DNA of 38,791 nt from CAYNYF01 sp964401385 (GTDB taxonomy: Bacteria > Planctomycetota > Phycisphaerae > SM23-33). Below, piece after piece: positions 8,242-15,348 of this stretch. The notes beneath the pieces were generated by a model. That model saw only the letters and a list, made by a program, of their open reading frames with translations, did not search any database and was not told where the DNA came from. Positions within the stretch are counted from its first letter, which is position 1; every line of letters begins with the position of its first letter. The DNA lies in contig CAYNYF010000038.1 in assembly GCA_964401385.1 (NCBI GenBank), positions 1-38,791 of the forward strand, given 5' to 3'. The position numbers were made by a program, and so were the translations under genes.

Positions 8242-9516
8242 TCACTTCTTCAAGGCTTCCTGGAGGGCCAGCACGGCGTAGCAGGTCACCAGCGTGGAGT
8301 TGCTCTCCATCCACTTGTCGGCGGCGTTGATCCAGGAGCCGTCGGCCTTCTGCTGCTCGTGCAGGGCGTCGATCAGCTCGTGCCGCCAGTTGTGCTTTTC
8401 GCCCCCCGCCGGGATGACGTCCTGCCCCCACGCCCGAAGGGCCTTGGCGAAGACGTGATAGTAGTAGTACAGCCCCTGCCTGGACCGGGCGGCGGGCATG
8501 TTGGGGTTGGTGTCCAGCCGCCAGTACTTTCGAATCCAGTCATAAGCGGCCCGGACGCGCGGGTCGTTGCGGGCGACGTTGGCGTACAGCATGCTCTTGA
8601 AGCCGGTGTAGGTCATCGAGCCGTAGCTGCGCAGCCCGCGGTCGTCGCTGCCGGCCATGGACTCGCCCACAAAGCTCTCGCCCTGCCGGCGGACGGCGTA
8701 GACGAACCCGCCGTCGTCCGCCCCGCGGACGACGAAGGCCTGACCGGCCGTTCCCTCCGTGCGGTTCTGAAGCCGCTTGACGAACGCCAGCGCCCGCTGC
8801 ACGGCCGGGTCGTCGCCGCTGACACCGGCCTCGTGCAGGGCCTCCATCCAAAAGCCGACGTTGCTCAGGTCGGGGCGGTTCTGGTCCGGCCTGCCGTAGC
8901 TGACCCCGCCGACGTAGGGGTGCTTCTCGCCGATCTGCTCCCCGGCGAGGTCCTTGGAGCCGGGGACGATCTGCCGGCCGCGAAGAAATCGGACCGCGCC
9001 GTCCAGCGCCTCGCGCTGGCGCGGGTCCTTCGCCGCCGCCAAGGCCATCACCGCCACCGAGGTAATGTAATTGGCGTTACCTTCGCCGGGGTCGTAGAAG
9101 CCCCCATCCGGCTGGCGGAATTTCATCAGGGACGCAAAGCCCTTGACCACGGCGGGCGATTCGATGCCGTAGTCGGGATGCTGAGCCAACACCTTCAACA
9201 CCATCGCCGTGAGGGCCGGGTGCGACCTGCCCGGCGCAAACCCCCACCCGCCGTCGGCGTTGCGATGTTTCAGCAGCCAGGAGAGGCCCTCGTTGATGTC
9301 GGCCCGGGCCTCGGCAAGATGTTTGGCATCGACGGCATCGGTGCCGGCCTGCGGAAGCGTCGTGGGCATGGGCGGCTCCGCGGCGGCCGGAGATGCGCTC
9401 TGCTTCTGTTCCTTCCCGGCCGGTTGGGTGGTGGCCGGCTCGTCCTTGCGACACCCCGTCGCCGCCACCGCCGCCCAAGCTGCCGCGGCCAGCAGGATCA
9501 GACATCTGAATCTCAT
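8242..9516 (-). CDS. Lipoprotein with prenyltransferase/squalene-cyclase-type alpha/alpha-toroid repeats
   Basis: A 424-residue putative lipoprotein. A signal peptide (MRFRCLILLAAAAW...) ends in a lipobox-like ATGC with Cys22, followed by a Thr/Pro/Ala/Gln-rich linker. The rest has repeats of the terpenoid-cyclase toroid kind: GGWGFAPGRSHPALTAMVLK, DGGFYDPGEGNANYITSVAV, GGVSYG...SNVGFWMEAL, GGFVYA...SYGSMTYTGFKSML and ADGSWIN...TCYAVLALQ. Such proteins are abundant in planctomycetes and lack the DxDD or DCTAE catalytic motifs of true cyclases, as here, so a binding or structural role in the cell envelope is more likely than catalysis. ATG 9516 has AGGA 8 bases upstream. A sigma-54-like promoter is placed correctly before it. 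Confidence 0.85.
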   Translation of the reverse strand: MRFRCLILLAAAAWAAVAATGCRKDEPATTQPAGKEQKQSASPAAAEPPMPTTLPQAGTDAVDAKHLAEARADINEGLSWLLKHRNADGGWGFAPGRSHPALTAMVLKVLAQHPDYGIESPAVVKGFASLMKFRQPDGGFYDPGEGNANYITSVAVMALAAAKDPRQREALDGAVRFLRGRQIVPGSKDLAGEQIGEKHPYVGGVSYGRPDQNRPDLSNVGFWMEALHEAGVSGDDPAVQRALAFVKRLQNRTEGTAGQAFVVRGADDGGFVYAVRRQGESFVGESMAGSDDRGLRSYGSMTYTGFKSMLYANVARNDPRVRAAYDWIRKYWRLDTNPNMPAARSRQGLYYYYHVFAKALRAWGQDVIPAGGEKHNWRHELIDALHEQQKADGSWINAADKWMESNSTLVTCYAVLALQEALKK

Positions 9517-9559
9517 GGGTGCATTCCTTTCGCCAGTCAACCTCTACTCAGTTGATCGC

Positions 9560-9575
9560 AGCAACACTCATGCCA
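9560..9575 (-). promoter_or_regulatory. Sigma-54-like -24/-12 promoter for the toroid lipoprotein gene
   Basis: On the minus strand the sequence is TGGCAT-GAGTG-TTGCT. This matches the TGGCAC-N5-TTGC consensus at all but one position, with the exact GG-to-GC spacing that sigma-54 needs. A start site about 12 bases on would give a ~33-base leader before ATG 9516. No sigma-54 activator gene is in the window. Confidence 0.5.
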
Positions 9576-9675
9576 CAACAGTGATACTGGCGTTTTCGGC
9601 AGGTTGGCTGGCTCCGGGCGGCACAGTCCGGCACACCCCGTGCCCATCGCGGACAGGATTCGTTCGCCCGCGCGC

Positions 9676-10641
9676 TCAGCGCCGGCGGGCTAGGATGAAG
9701 AACGACAGCGCCATTGCCTGCAAGACCCCCGCCACGAGCAGTGCCAGGTGCGCCGCAATCTGGTGCTCGTACGAACCAGGCGTTCCAGGCAGATACACCA
9801 GTCCAACCAGAAAGGCGATCACCGCCAGAACCTGAAACATCGTGCCCAGCAAACGGGTGACGGAGAACCCGCGCTCGGATGAGTCTTCCCCGAGCCGGCG
9901 AAGGTGCTGGAGGATTTCCCGGAGGACCTCCGAATCGGACATGTCCTCCGGCCGCATCCGGCTGGCCTGGCCGAAGGCCGGCGCCGCATCCGCGACCCCG
10001 CCGACGGGAAGGCGCAGCCCTGGGGCGGCCGACATCGTGCCGGCGGCCTCGGTCCGCAGGATCATGCGGGCGGCGTCGACGAGATTTCGCACGGTGAAGT
10101 CCGCCTGGACGGCCTCGTCCTGCTCGGAGTCCAAGTCTCGATGGGCGGTCGGGGCCTCCCGGGGGCCTTCCTCGCCCTGGAGGCGGATGCGAATCGTCCG
10201 ACATCCGGCCCGCTGGCCCGCCTCGACGTCCGCCGGCGTATCGCCGACCATCCAGCTTCGATCCAGGTCCAGATTCAGCTCGCGGGCGGCCCGCAAGAGC
10301 ATTCCTGGCCTGGGCTTGCGCTCCTCTGAGTCGCGGGCGTATTCCTCCACGGTCCCTTCGGGGTGATACGGGCAGTAGTAGATCGCCGCCAGGTGGACGC
10401 CCTTCTCGGCCAGTTGGCGGCGCAGCTCGGAGTGGATGTGCTCCAGCGCTTCTTCGGTGAGCATGCCCCGGGCGACGCCGGACTGGTTGGTTACGATCAC
10501 GAGCTTGAAGCCCGCGTCGGCCAGGCTGCGCAGGGCCACGTCCACGCCCGGCAGCAGCTTCACCGCCGACGGATCGGTGAGATATCCCGGGTCCTCGATG
10601 ACGGTTCGGTCGCGATCGAGAAAGACACATTCCTCACCCAT
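9676..10641 (-). CDS. gmhB: D-glycero-D-manno-heptose-1,7-bisphosphate 7-phosphatase (GmhB) with C-terminal membrane extension
   Basis: A 321-residue protein; the usual GmhB is about 180-190. The first ~190 residues are a HAD phosphatase: FLDRDRT (nucleophile Asp9, acid/base Asp11), VIVTNQSGVARG, ERKPRPGML and WMVGDTPADVEAG. GmhB removes the 7-phosphate of heptose bisphosphate in ADP-heptose synthesis. Two features are odd. The usual Gly of DxDGT is Arg12. The zinc loop keeps Cys and His (YYCPYHPEG) but has SEER where CxC is expected. The C-terminal ~130 residues add a linker and two hydrophobic helices (TMFQVLAVIAFLVGLVYL and LALLVAGVLQAMALSFFI), so the enzyme may be tied to the inner membrane. 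It starts 11 bases after gmhA, with AGGGA before ATG 10641. Confidence 0.88.
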   Translation of the reverse strand: MGEECVFLDRDRTVIEDPGYLTDPSAVKLLPGVDVALRSLADAGFKLVIVTNQSGVARGMLTEEALEHIHSELRRQLAEKGVHLAAIYYCPYHPEGTVEEYARDSEERKPRPGMLLRAARELNLDLDRSWMVGDTPADVEAGQRAGCRTIRIRLQGEEGPREAPTAHRDLDSEQDEAVQADFTVRNLVDAARMILRTEAAGTMSAAPGLRLPVGGVADAAPAFGQASRMRPEDMSDSEVLREILQHLRRLGEDSSERGFSVTRLLGTMFQVLAVIAFLVGLVYLPGTPGSYEHQIAAHLALLVAGVLQAMALSFFILARRR

Positions 10642-10652
10642 CTTTATCCCTC

Positions 10653-11237
10653 TTATTCGGCTGCGGCGAAGTCTTCGTCGACGAGTTCGCAGACGACGTG
10701 GTACGCCAGTTGATGAAGCTGCTGGATGAGGTCGGTCCGTTCGGCCGGGGCGCGGAAGCAGACCTCCGCCATTCCCGCCAGCTTGCCCCCGCCGGCGCCG
10801 GTCATGGCGACCACGTGCATGCCGCGCTGCCGGGCGGCTTCGGCCGCCGCCAGGACGTTCGGGCTGTTGCCGCTGGTGGAAAGCGCCCACAGGACGTCGC
10901 CTTCGCCGCCGAGCGCCTCGACCTGGCGGGCGAAGACCTGCTCGAAGTCGTAGTCGTTGCCCACGGCCGTCAGCACGCTGGTATCCGTCGTCAGCGCCAC
11001 GCACGCGAGCGCGCGGCGCTCGCGGCGGAAGCGCCCGGCCAGTTCGCCGGCGATGTGCTGGGCGTCGGCGGCCGAGCCGCCGTTGCCGCAAACGTACACC
11101 CGCCGCCCCGACCGAAACGAGGCAATCAGCAACCGCGCGATCCGGTCGATCGTCTCCCGCGCGGGCTCATCCAGCTTCGCGATCGCCTCGCGAACCTGAT
11201 CGATCATCTGACCAACTTTGGGATTGACCCTGCCCAC
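10653..11237 (-). CDS. gmhA: Sedoheptulose-7-phosphate isomerase (GmhA)
   Basis: A 194-residue SIS-domain enzyme of typical length. It converts sedoheptulose 7-phosphate to D-glycero-D-manno-heptose 7-phosphate, the first step of ADP-heptose synthesis in the cytoplasm. The motif CGNGGSAADAQHIAGE gives His61 and Glu65, and IQQLHQLAYH gives Gln172 and His180. These match, even in numbering, the zinc and catalytic residues of E. coli GmhA. LSTSGNSPNV is the sugar-phosphate binding loop of SIS domains. The start is GTG 11237 with GAGAGG just upstream. It sits 26 bases after hldE and 11 before gmhB, in an operon with them. Confidence 0.96.
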   Translation of the reverse strand: MGRVNPKVGQMIDQVREAIAKLDEPARETIDRIARLLIASFRSGRRVYVCGNGGSAADAQHIAGELAGRFRRERRALACVALTTDTSVLTAVGNDYDFEQVFARQVEALGGEGDVLWALSTSGNSPNVLAAAEAARQRGMHVVAMTGAGGGKLAGMAEVCFRAPAERTDLIQQLHQLAYHVVCELVDEDFAAAE

Positions 11238-11263
11238 AGTACCTCTCCGCGACGCCGACGACG

Positions 11264-12742
11264 CTAGCCGGCGTCGCCGCCGTTCAGGATTCGATTGATA
11301 ATCTCGGTGGTGCTGAGCCCCTCGATCAGGCCCACGTTCAGCACCTTTCCGCCATAGCTCTCGACAAACTCCCTGCCGACGATCACGGGCGTTGTGCCGC
11401 CCTTGGCGAGGACGTCCGGCCGGAGCAGCTCCAACAGCGGCTCGGGCGTGTCCTCGTCAAAGATGGTGACGTAATCGACGCATTCCAGGGCGCCGAGCAT
11501 TTCCGCCCTCTCGTCCTGCCCGGTCACCGGACGGGGCGGGCCTTTCAGGCGGCGGACGCTGTCGTCGGAATTAATCGCCACGATCAGGCAGGAGCCCAGC
11601 TCGCGCGCCCGCTGGAGGTAGCGCACGTGCCCCATGTGGAGCAGGTCGAAGCATCCGTTGGTGAACACAACCACCTCGCCCCGGCCGCGGCGTCGGGAGA
11701 CCTCCGCGGCCAGCCGGTCACGCGGGAGCACCTTGCCGCCGCGAAGCCCGATCATGCGCCGCAGCTCGTCGACCACCTCTTCCCGGCGAATGGCCACGAC
11801 GCCGAAGCGCTCGATCTCCAGCCCGCCGGCCACGTTGGCCAGGGCAACCGCCTCGGGCAGCTCGCAGCCCTCCGCAATGGCCACGGAGAGCATCGCCAGA
11901 ACGGCATCGCCCGCCCCGGCCACGTCGTAGATGGCTCGCTGGCGAGTCGGAATCCTCAGGCCCTCCTGCCCGCGCCGGCCGAGATAGGCGCCTTCCCTGT
12001 CCAGCGTGATGACCACCGCCTCGGCGTCGGCGGACAGCAGCAGGCGCTCGGCGCAGCGGGCGAGCGAGTCCTCGTCGGTGATCTCAATGCCGCTGGCCAG
12101 TTGGGCCTCAAAGCGGTTGGGGGTAATCACGGTTGCCCCGCGATACCGCCGGTAGTCGCGAATCCTCGCCGGGTCCACGATCACCGGCAGCTTGGTCGAG
12201 CGCGCATCGGCAATCAGTTGGGGGGCTGTGGTGTCGTTCAGGGTGCCCTTGTCGTAGTCTTCCAGGGCCACCGCCTGGCACGTCGTCAGGACGGACCGCA
12301 GGGAGGCGCGAATGGTCGCGAGGACCGTCTGCGGCGGCGGGCCGTCGGCCTCTTCATCCAGGCGCAACATCTGCTGCCGGTGCAGGTGTTGGGCCAGTCC
12401 GACCAGCCGCTGCTTCACCGTCGTGGGCCGGCCAGGCAGCCGGATCAGCGTGGCCGTCGTCGCCCCGGCCGCGCTGAGAAACCCCAACAGCTCCTCCCCG
12501 GCGGCGTCCTGCCCGGTCACGCCGATACAACTTACCTGTCCGCCCAGGGCCATAATTCCGGCCGCAACGCTGCCGGACCCGCCTGGACGCGACTGTTTGT
12601 CCACTACCCTCAACACCGGCACCGGGGCCTCCGGGGAAATCCGCTCGGTGTCGCCGTACAGGTAGCGGTCCAGCATGAAGTCCCCTACGAGGGCGATCCT
12701 CGCTGAGCCAAATCCCTCCAACACTTCCATCAAATGGTGCAT
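11264..12742 (-). CDS. hldE: Bifunctional heptose-7-phosphate kinase / heptose-1-phosphate adenylyltransferase (HldE)
   Basis: A 492-residue two-domain enzyme of standard length. The N-terminal PfkB/ribokinase-type domain (about 1-325) has VGDFMLDRYLYG, the RPGGSGSVA loop and the catalytic AGAGD motif; it phosphorylates heptose 7-phosphate at C1. The C-terminal nucleotidyltransferase domain (about 345-492) has TNGCFDLLHMGH (residues 361-372, HxGH type), and ends with GGKVLNVGLIEGLSTTEII; it makes ADP-heptose. It lies between lpxK and gmhA. A good promoter at 12749-12777 would start RNA at or next to ATG 12742, and no Shine-Dalgarno precedes it. ATG 12730 is the alternative start. Confidence 0.96.
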   Translation of the reverse strand: MHHLMEVLEGFGSARIALVGDFMLDRYLYGDTERISPEAPVPVLRVVDKQSRPGGSGSVAAGIMALGGQVSCIGVTGQDAAGEELLGFLSAAGATTATLIRLPGRPTTVKQRLVGLAQHLHRQQMLRLDEEADGPPPQTVLATIRASLRSVLTTCQAVALEDYDKGTLNDTTAPQLIADARSTKLPVIVDPARIRDYRRYRGATVITPNRFEAQLASGIEITDEDSLARCAERLLLSADAEAVVITLDREGAYLGRRGQEGLRIPTRQRAIYDVAGAGDAVLAMLSVAIAEGCELPEAVALANVAGGLEIERFGVVAIRREEVVDELRRMIGLRGGKVLPRDRLAAEVSRRRGRGEVVVFTNGCFDLLHMGHVRYLQRARELGSCLIVAINSDDSVRRLKGPPRPVTGQDERAEMLGALECVDYVTIFDEDTPEPLLELLRPDVLAKGGTTPVIVGREFVESYGGKVLNVGLIEGLSTTEIINRILNGGDAG

Positions 12743-12748
12743 GGCGCG

Positions 12749-12777
12749 ATTCTATAAGTGGCGGCACGCAGTTGCAA
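12749..12777 (-). promoter_or_regulatory. Promoter for hldE-gmhA-gmhB
   Basis: On the minus strand TTGCAA (12777-12772), 17 bp, then TAGAAT (12754-12749): 4/6 and 5/6 matches with ideal spacing. The predicted start site is about 12742, the A of the annotated hldE ATG, which suggests a leaderless message or use of ATG 12730. Confidence 0.55.
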
Positions 12778-12873
12778 TGCCCCGCTCGGGGCCTGATTCA
12801 TTACCCGTTTCGAAGCGCAAGCCACGGTACAGATCACCCCCCTGCCCAACCTCCCCACGAGCGCGGCAGCCGC

Positions 12874-13914
12874 TCACTGCCCCAGGGCGCCCATGATGCT
12901 CGCTTCCAGCACTTCGGCGGCCTCGACGATCCGCATCTCCACCTCCAGCGCCCACAGCGGCACTGCCAGTCGGAAGGCACCGTCAATCTTGACGCGGTCC
13001 TTGGCGGTCGTGACCAGCACCTCCGCCCGGCAGGCCGCCGCGGCCCCGGCGATTCGGCCAAGCACGCCCTGGTCGTAGGCCACGTGATCGTCGAAGGCAA
13101 CCCTTTCGGCCACCTCCGCCCCGGCCGAGGAGAGCGTGGCAAAAAAAGCCTCCGGATTGCCGATCCCGCAGAACGCGCAGACCTTCCTGCCGGCAAGCTC
13201 GGAAACGGGCAGCTTCTCGCCGGGGGCGCCGCTGAGGGCCACCGCCGCGTGCACCGCAAGGTGCAGCGAGGCCGCCGGGGCCAGCCGTTCCAGCCGCAGC
13301 CGAAGCGACGCCAGTTCTTCCCGCTCGATCAGGTTCGAGCGGGTGATGACGATGGCGTCGGCGTCGCGCAGAGCCGTCAGGGGTTCGCGGAGCAGACCTC
13401 GCGGCAGGCAGTGGCCGTAGCCGAAGGCCCGCGTCGCGTCGACCAGGACGACGTCCAGGTCTCGCCGCAGGCGAAGGTGCTGAAAGCCGTCGTCGACGAC
13501 CAGGCAGTTCGCCCCGCCGGCCACGGCCGCCCTCGCCCCGGCCAGCCGGTCGGGGTTGACGATGACCGGCGCCCCCGTGAGCCGCTCGAGCAGCTCGGCC
13601 TCGTCGGAGCGGCCCCCGACGGCCTTGTAACCGCGAATGAGGACGGCCGGCCTCCGCCCCGCTTTCTTGAGTCGCGCGACGACCCATGCGACCATGGGCG
13701 TCTTGCCCGTCCCGCCGGCCGTGATGTTGCCCACGGAAACGACCGGCACGCCCGCCGCGCGGGCCGACAGCAGCCCTCCGCGATAGACCCACCGCCGCAG
13801 CCGCATCAGACACGCGTACGGCTTCGAAAGCAGCCAGGTGAGGCTCCGAAGCGCAGAGGCCGATATCCCCCCCCGCCGCCCGCTCATGATGTCCCGAACT
13901 CTCGCCTGGTCCAT
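12874..13914 (-). CDS. lpxK: Tetraacyldisaccharide 4'-kinase (LpxK)
   Basis: A 346-residue lipid A kinase of typical length. It phosphorylates the 4'-position of the lipid A disaccharide precursor at the inner face of the cytoplasmic membrane. Evidence is the Walker A loop GNITAGGTGKTP (Lys71, Thr72), VLIRGYK, and the family-specific DDGFQHLRLRRDLDVVLVDA starting at Asp141, with CAFCGIGNPEAFF further on. A hydrophobic N-terminal helix (LTWLLSKPYACLM) fits the membrane-associated N-terminus of the family. It is strong evidence that the organism makes lipid A. ATG 13914 is used; its Shine-Dalgarno is poor and ATG 13887 is an alternative. The gene is 131 bases upstream of hldE. Confidence 0.95.
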   Translation of the reverse strand: MDQARVRDIMSGRRGGISASALRSLTWLLSKPYACLMRLRRWVYRGGLLSARAAGVPVVSVGNITAGGTGKTPMVAWVVARLKKAGRRPAVLIRGYKAVGGRSDEAELLERLTGAPVIVNPDRLAGARAAVAGGANCLVVDDGFQHLRLRRDLDVVLVDATRAFGYGHCLPRGLLREPLTALRDADAIVITRSNLIEREELASLRLRLERLAPAASLHLAVHAAVALSGAPGEKLPVSELAGRKVCAFCGIGNPEAFFATLSSAGAEVAERVAFDDHVAYDQGVLGRIAGAAAACRAEVLVTTAKDRVKIDGAFRLAVPLWALEVEMRIVEAAEVLEASIMGALGQ

Positions 13915-13947
13915 GGGAGTGCAGACGATGCTAACCGCCCCGCCCCG

Positions 13948-13983
13948 TAAACAAAAGCCCGCGCACTCCGTGGCGCGAGGCTT
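13948..13983 (-). terminator. Intrinsic terminator of the isocitrate dehydrogenase gene
   Basis: On the minus strand AAGCCTCGCGCCAC, loop GGA, then GTGCGCGGGCTT form a 12-bp stem with two single-base bulges. It is followed directly by a T-rich run (TTTTGTTTA counting the stem's last bases). It lies 54 bases past the stop of the 14037-15161 gene. Confidence 0.65.
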
Positions 13984-14036
13984 ATGCTATCCCGCTCTTG
14001 TCGTGCGACTGGCGCCTGCCGCCCGTTGCCTACTGC

Positions 14037-15161
14037 CTACTCCCCCATTCCCATCTTCTCAATGATGGCGTCGGCCATTTGGCTGGTGCCGACGGCCGTC
14101 GGGTCGTCGCGGTGCGGCTTCATGTCGTAGGTGACGGACTTTCCTTCGGCGATGACGGCGGCGACGGCGCTTTCGAGCCTGTCGGCGGCGGCCCGCTCAC
14201 CGATGTGCCGCAGCATGAGCACCCCGGAGAGGATCATCGCCGTCGGGTTAACCTTGTTGAGACCCTTGTACTTGGGGGCCGATCCGTGGGTGGCCTCGAA
14301 GACCGCGCTCTTGTCGCCGATGTTCGCCCCCGGCGCCACGCCCAGCCCGCCGACCAGCCCGGCGCACAGGTCGGAGATGATGTCACCGTAGAGGTTCGGC
14401 AGCACCAGCACGTCGTACAGCTCCGGCTTCTGCACCAACTGCATGCACATGTTGTCGATCAGCCGCTCTTCGTACTCCAGGTCGGCGTAGTCGGCGGCGA
14501 CCTGCTCGGCGACCTCCTTGAACAGCCCGTCGGAGAACTTCATGATGTTGGCCTTGTGGACGGCCGTGACCTTCCGCCGGCCGTTAGCGCGGGCGTACTC
14601 AAAGGCAAATCTGACGATCCGCTCGGTGTTCTCGACGCTGATGGGCTTGATGGACACGCCGGTGGTATCCCGGCCGGTGACGATCTTCTTGTCGGCGGAG
14701 AGCCGGTTGATCTCGTCGATGATCGTCCCGGCCGCTTCCGTGCCGCGCTGGAACTCCACGCCGGCGTACAGGTCCTCGGTGTTCTCGCGGACCACGACCA
14801 GGTCGATGCCCTCATATCGGCTGCGGACGCCCGGGTAGGTCTTGCACGGCCGCAGGCAGACGTACAGGTCGAGGTGCTGCCGCAGATACACGTTGACCGA
14901 GCGGAAGCCCGCCCCGATCGGGGTGGTGATCGGGGCCTTCAGTGTCGCCTCCGTCCGGCGGACGCTCTCGATGGTGCGCGGCGGCATGGGCGTGCCCTCC
15001 TTTTTCAGCACGTCCGTGCCGGCCTCGCACAGCTCCCATTCGACGGTGCCGGCCTGCGGCGTCTCTTGCAGCGATGCTTCGACACATCGCCTGGCGGCCT
15101 CGGCCAGTTCCGGGCCAACGCCGTCGCCCGTAATCAACGTCAGTTTGTGCATCACGCCCAA
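14037..15161 (-). CDS. Isocitrate dehydrogenase (decarboxylating dehydrogenase family)
   Basis: A 374-residue member of the isocitrate/isopropylmalate dehydrogenase family, which oxidises and decarboxylates isocitrate to 2-oxoglutarate. Motifs are LITGDGVGPEL, the substrate loop GAGFRSVNVYLRQ, RENTEDLYAGVEF and LYGDIISDL. For coenzyme choice, HGSAPKYKG has Lys297-Tyr298 where NADP enzymes such as E. coli Icd have Lys-Tyr, and SVTYD keeps the third NADP residue. The Arg that follows in E. coli is Pro here. NADP use is therefore possible but not certain. The TTG at 15161 has AGGGA 7 bases upstream; ATG 15152 in the same frame is the alternative. It has its own promoter and terminator. Confidence 0.88.
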   Translation of the reverse strand: MGVMHKLTLITGDGVGPELAEAARRCVEASLQETPQAGTVEWELCEAGTDVLKKEGTPMPPRTIESVRRTEATLKAPITTPIGAGFRSVNVYLRQHLDLYVCLRPCKTYPGVRSRYEGIDLVVVRENTEDLYAGVEFQRGTEAAGTIIDEINRLSADKKIVTGRDTTGVSIKPISVENTERIVRFAFEYARANGRRKVTAVHKANIMKFSDGLFKEVAEQVAADYADLEYEERLIDNMCMQLVQKPELYDVLVLPNLYGDIISDLCAGLVGGLGVAPGANIGDKSAVFEATHGSAPKYKGLNKVNPTAMILSGVLMLRHIGERAAADRLESAVAAVIAEGKSVTYDMKPHRDDPTAVGTSQMADAIIEKMGMGE

Positions 15162-15194
15162 CGGTCTATCCCTTCTCCAATCAAAGGAACGAAA

Positions 15195-15223
15195 ATGCTA
15201 ACGAGCGGAAGCTGAGCCGTCAA
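15195..15223 (-). promoter_or_regulatory. Promoter of the isocitrate dehydrogenase gene
   Basis: On the minus strand TTGACG (15223-15218), 17 bp, TAGCAT (15200-15195). A start site near 15188 gives a leader of about 27 bases carrying GGAG and AGGGA. Confidence 0.6.
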
Positions 15224-15348
15224 CAGCACGGGGCGAGGCCCTGGGCACGACAGTATCGCACCGGGATTGAGCCGAGGCGCACGCAGCCGCGTCCGAACCA
15301 TTCCGGCACGCATGACGGGGCCGCCTGCTCTCCCGTCGACTGCCTCCG

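Noticed and set aside
8242..9516. Active squalene/hopene cyclase
   Set aside because: The toroid repeats are present but the DxDD catalytic motif is absent and the protein is a lipoprotein, not a ~630-residue cyclase.
12772..13950. Plus-strand open frame opposite lpxK
   Set aside because: Antisense shadow of a gene with an intact Walker A and DDGFQH motif.
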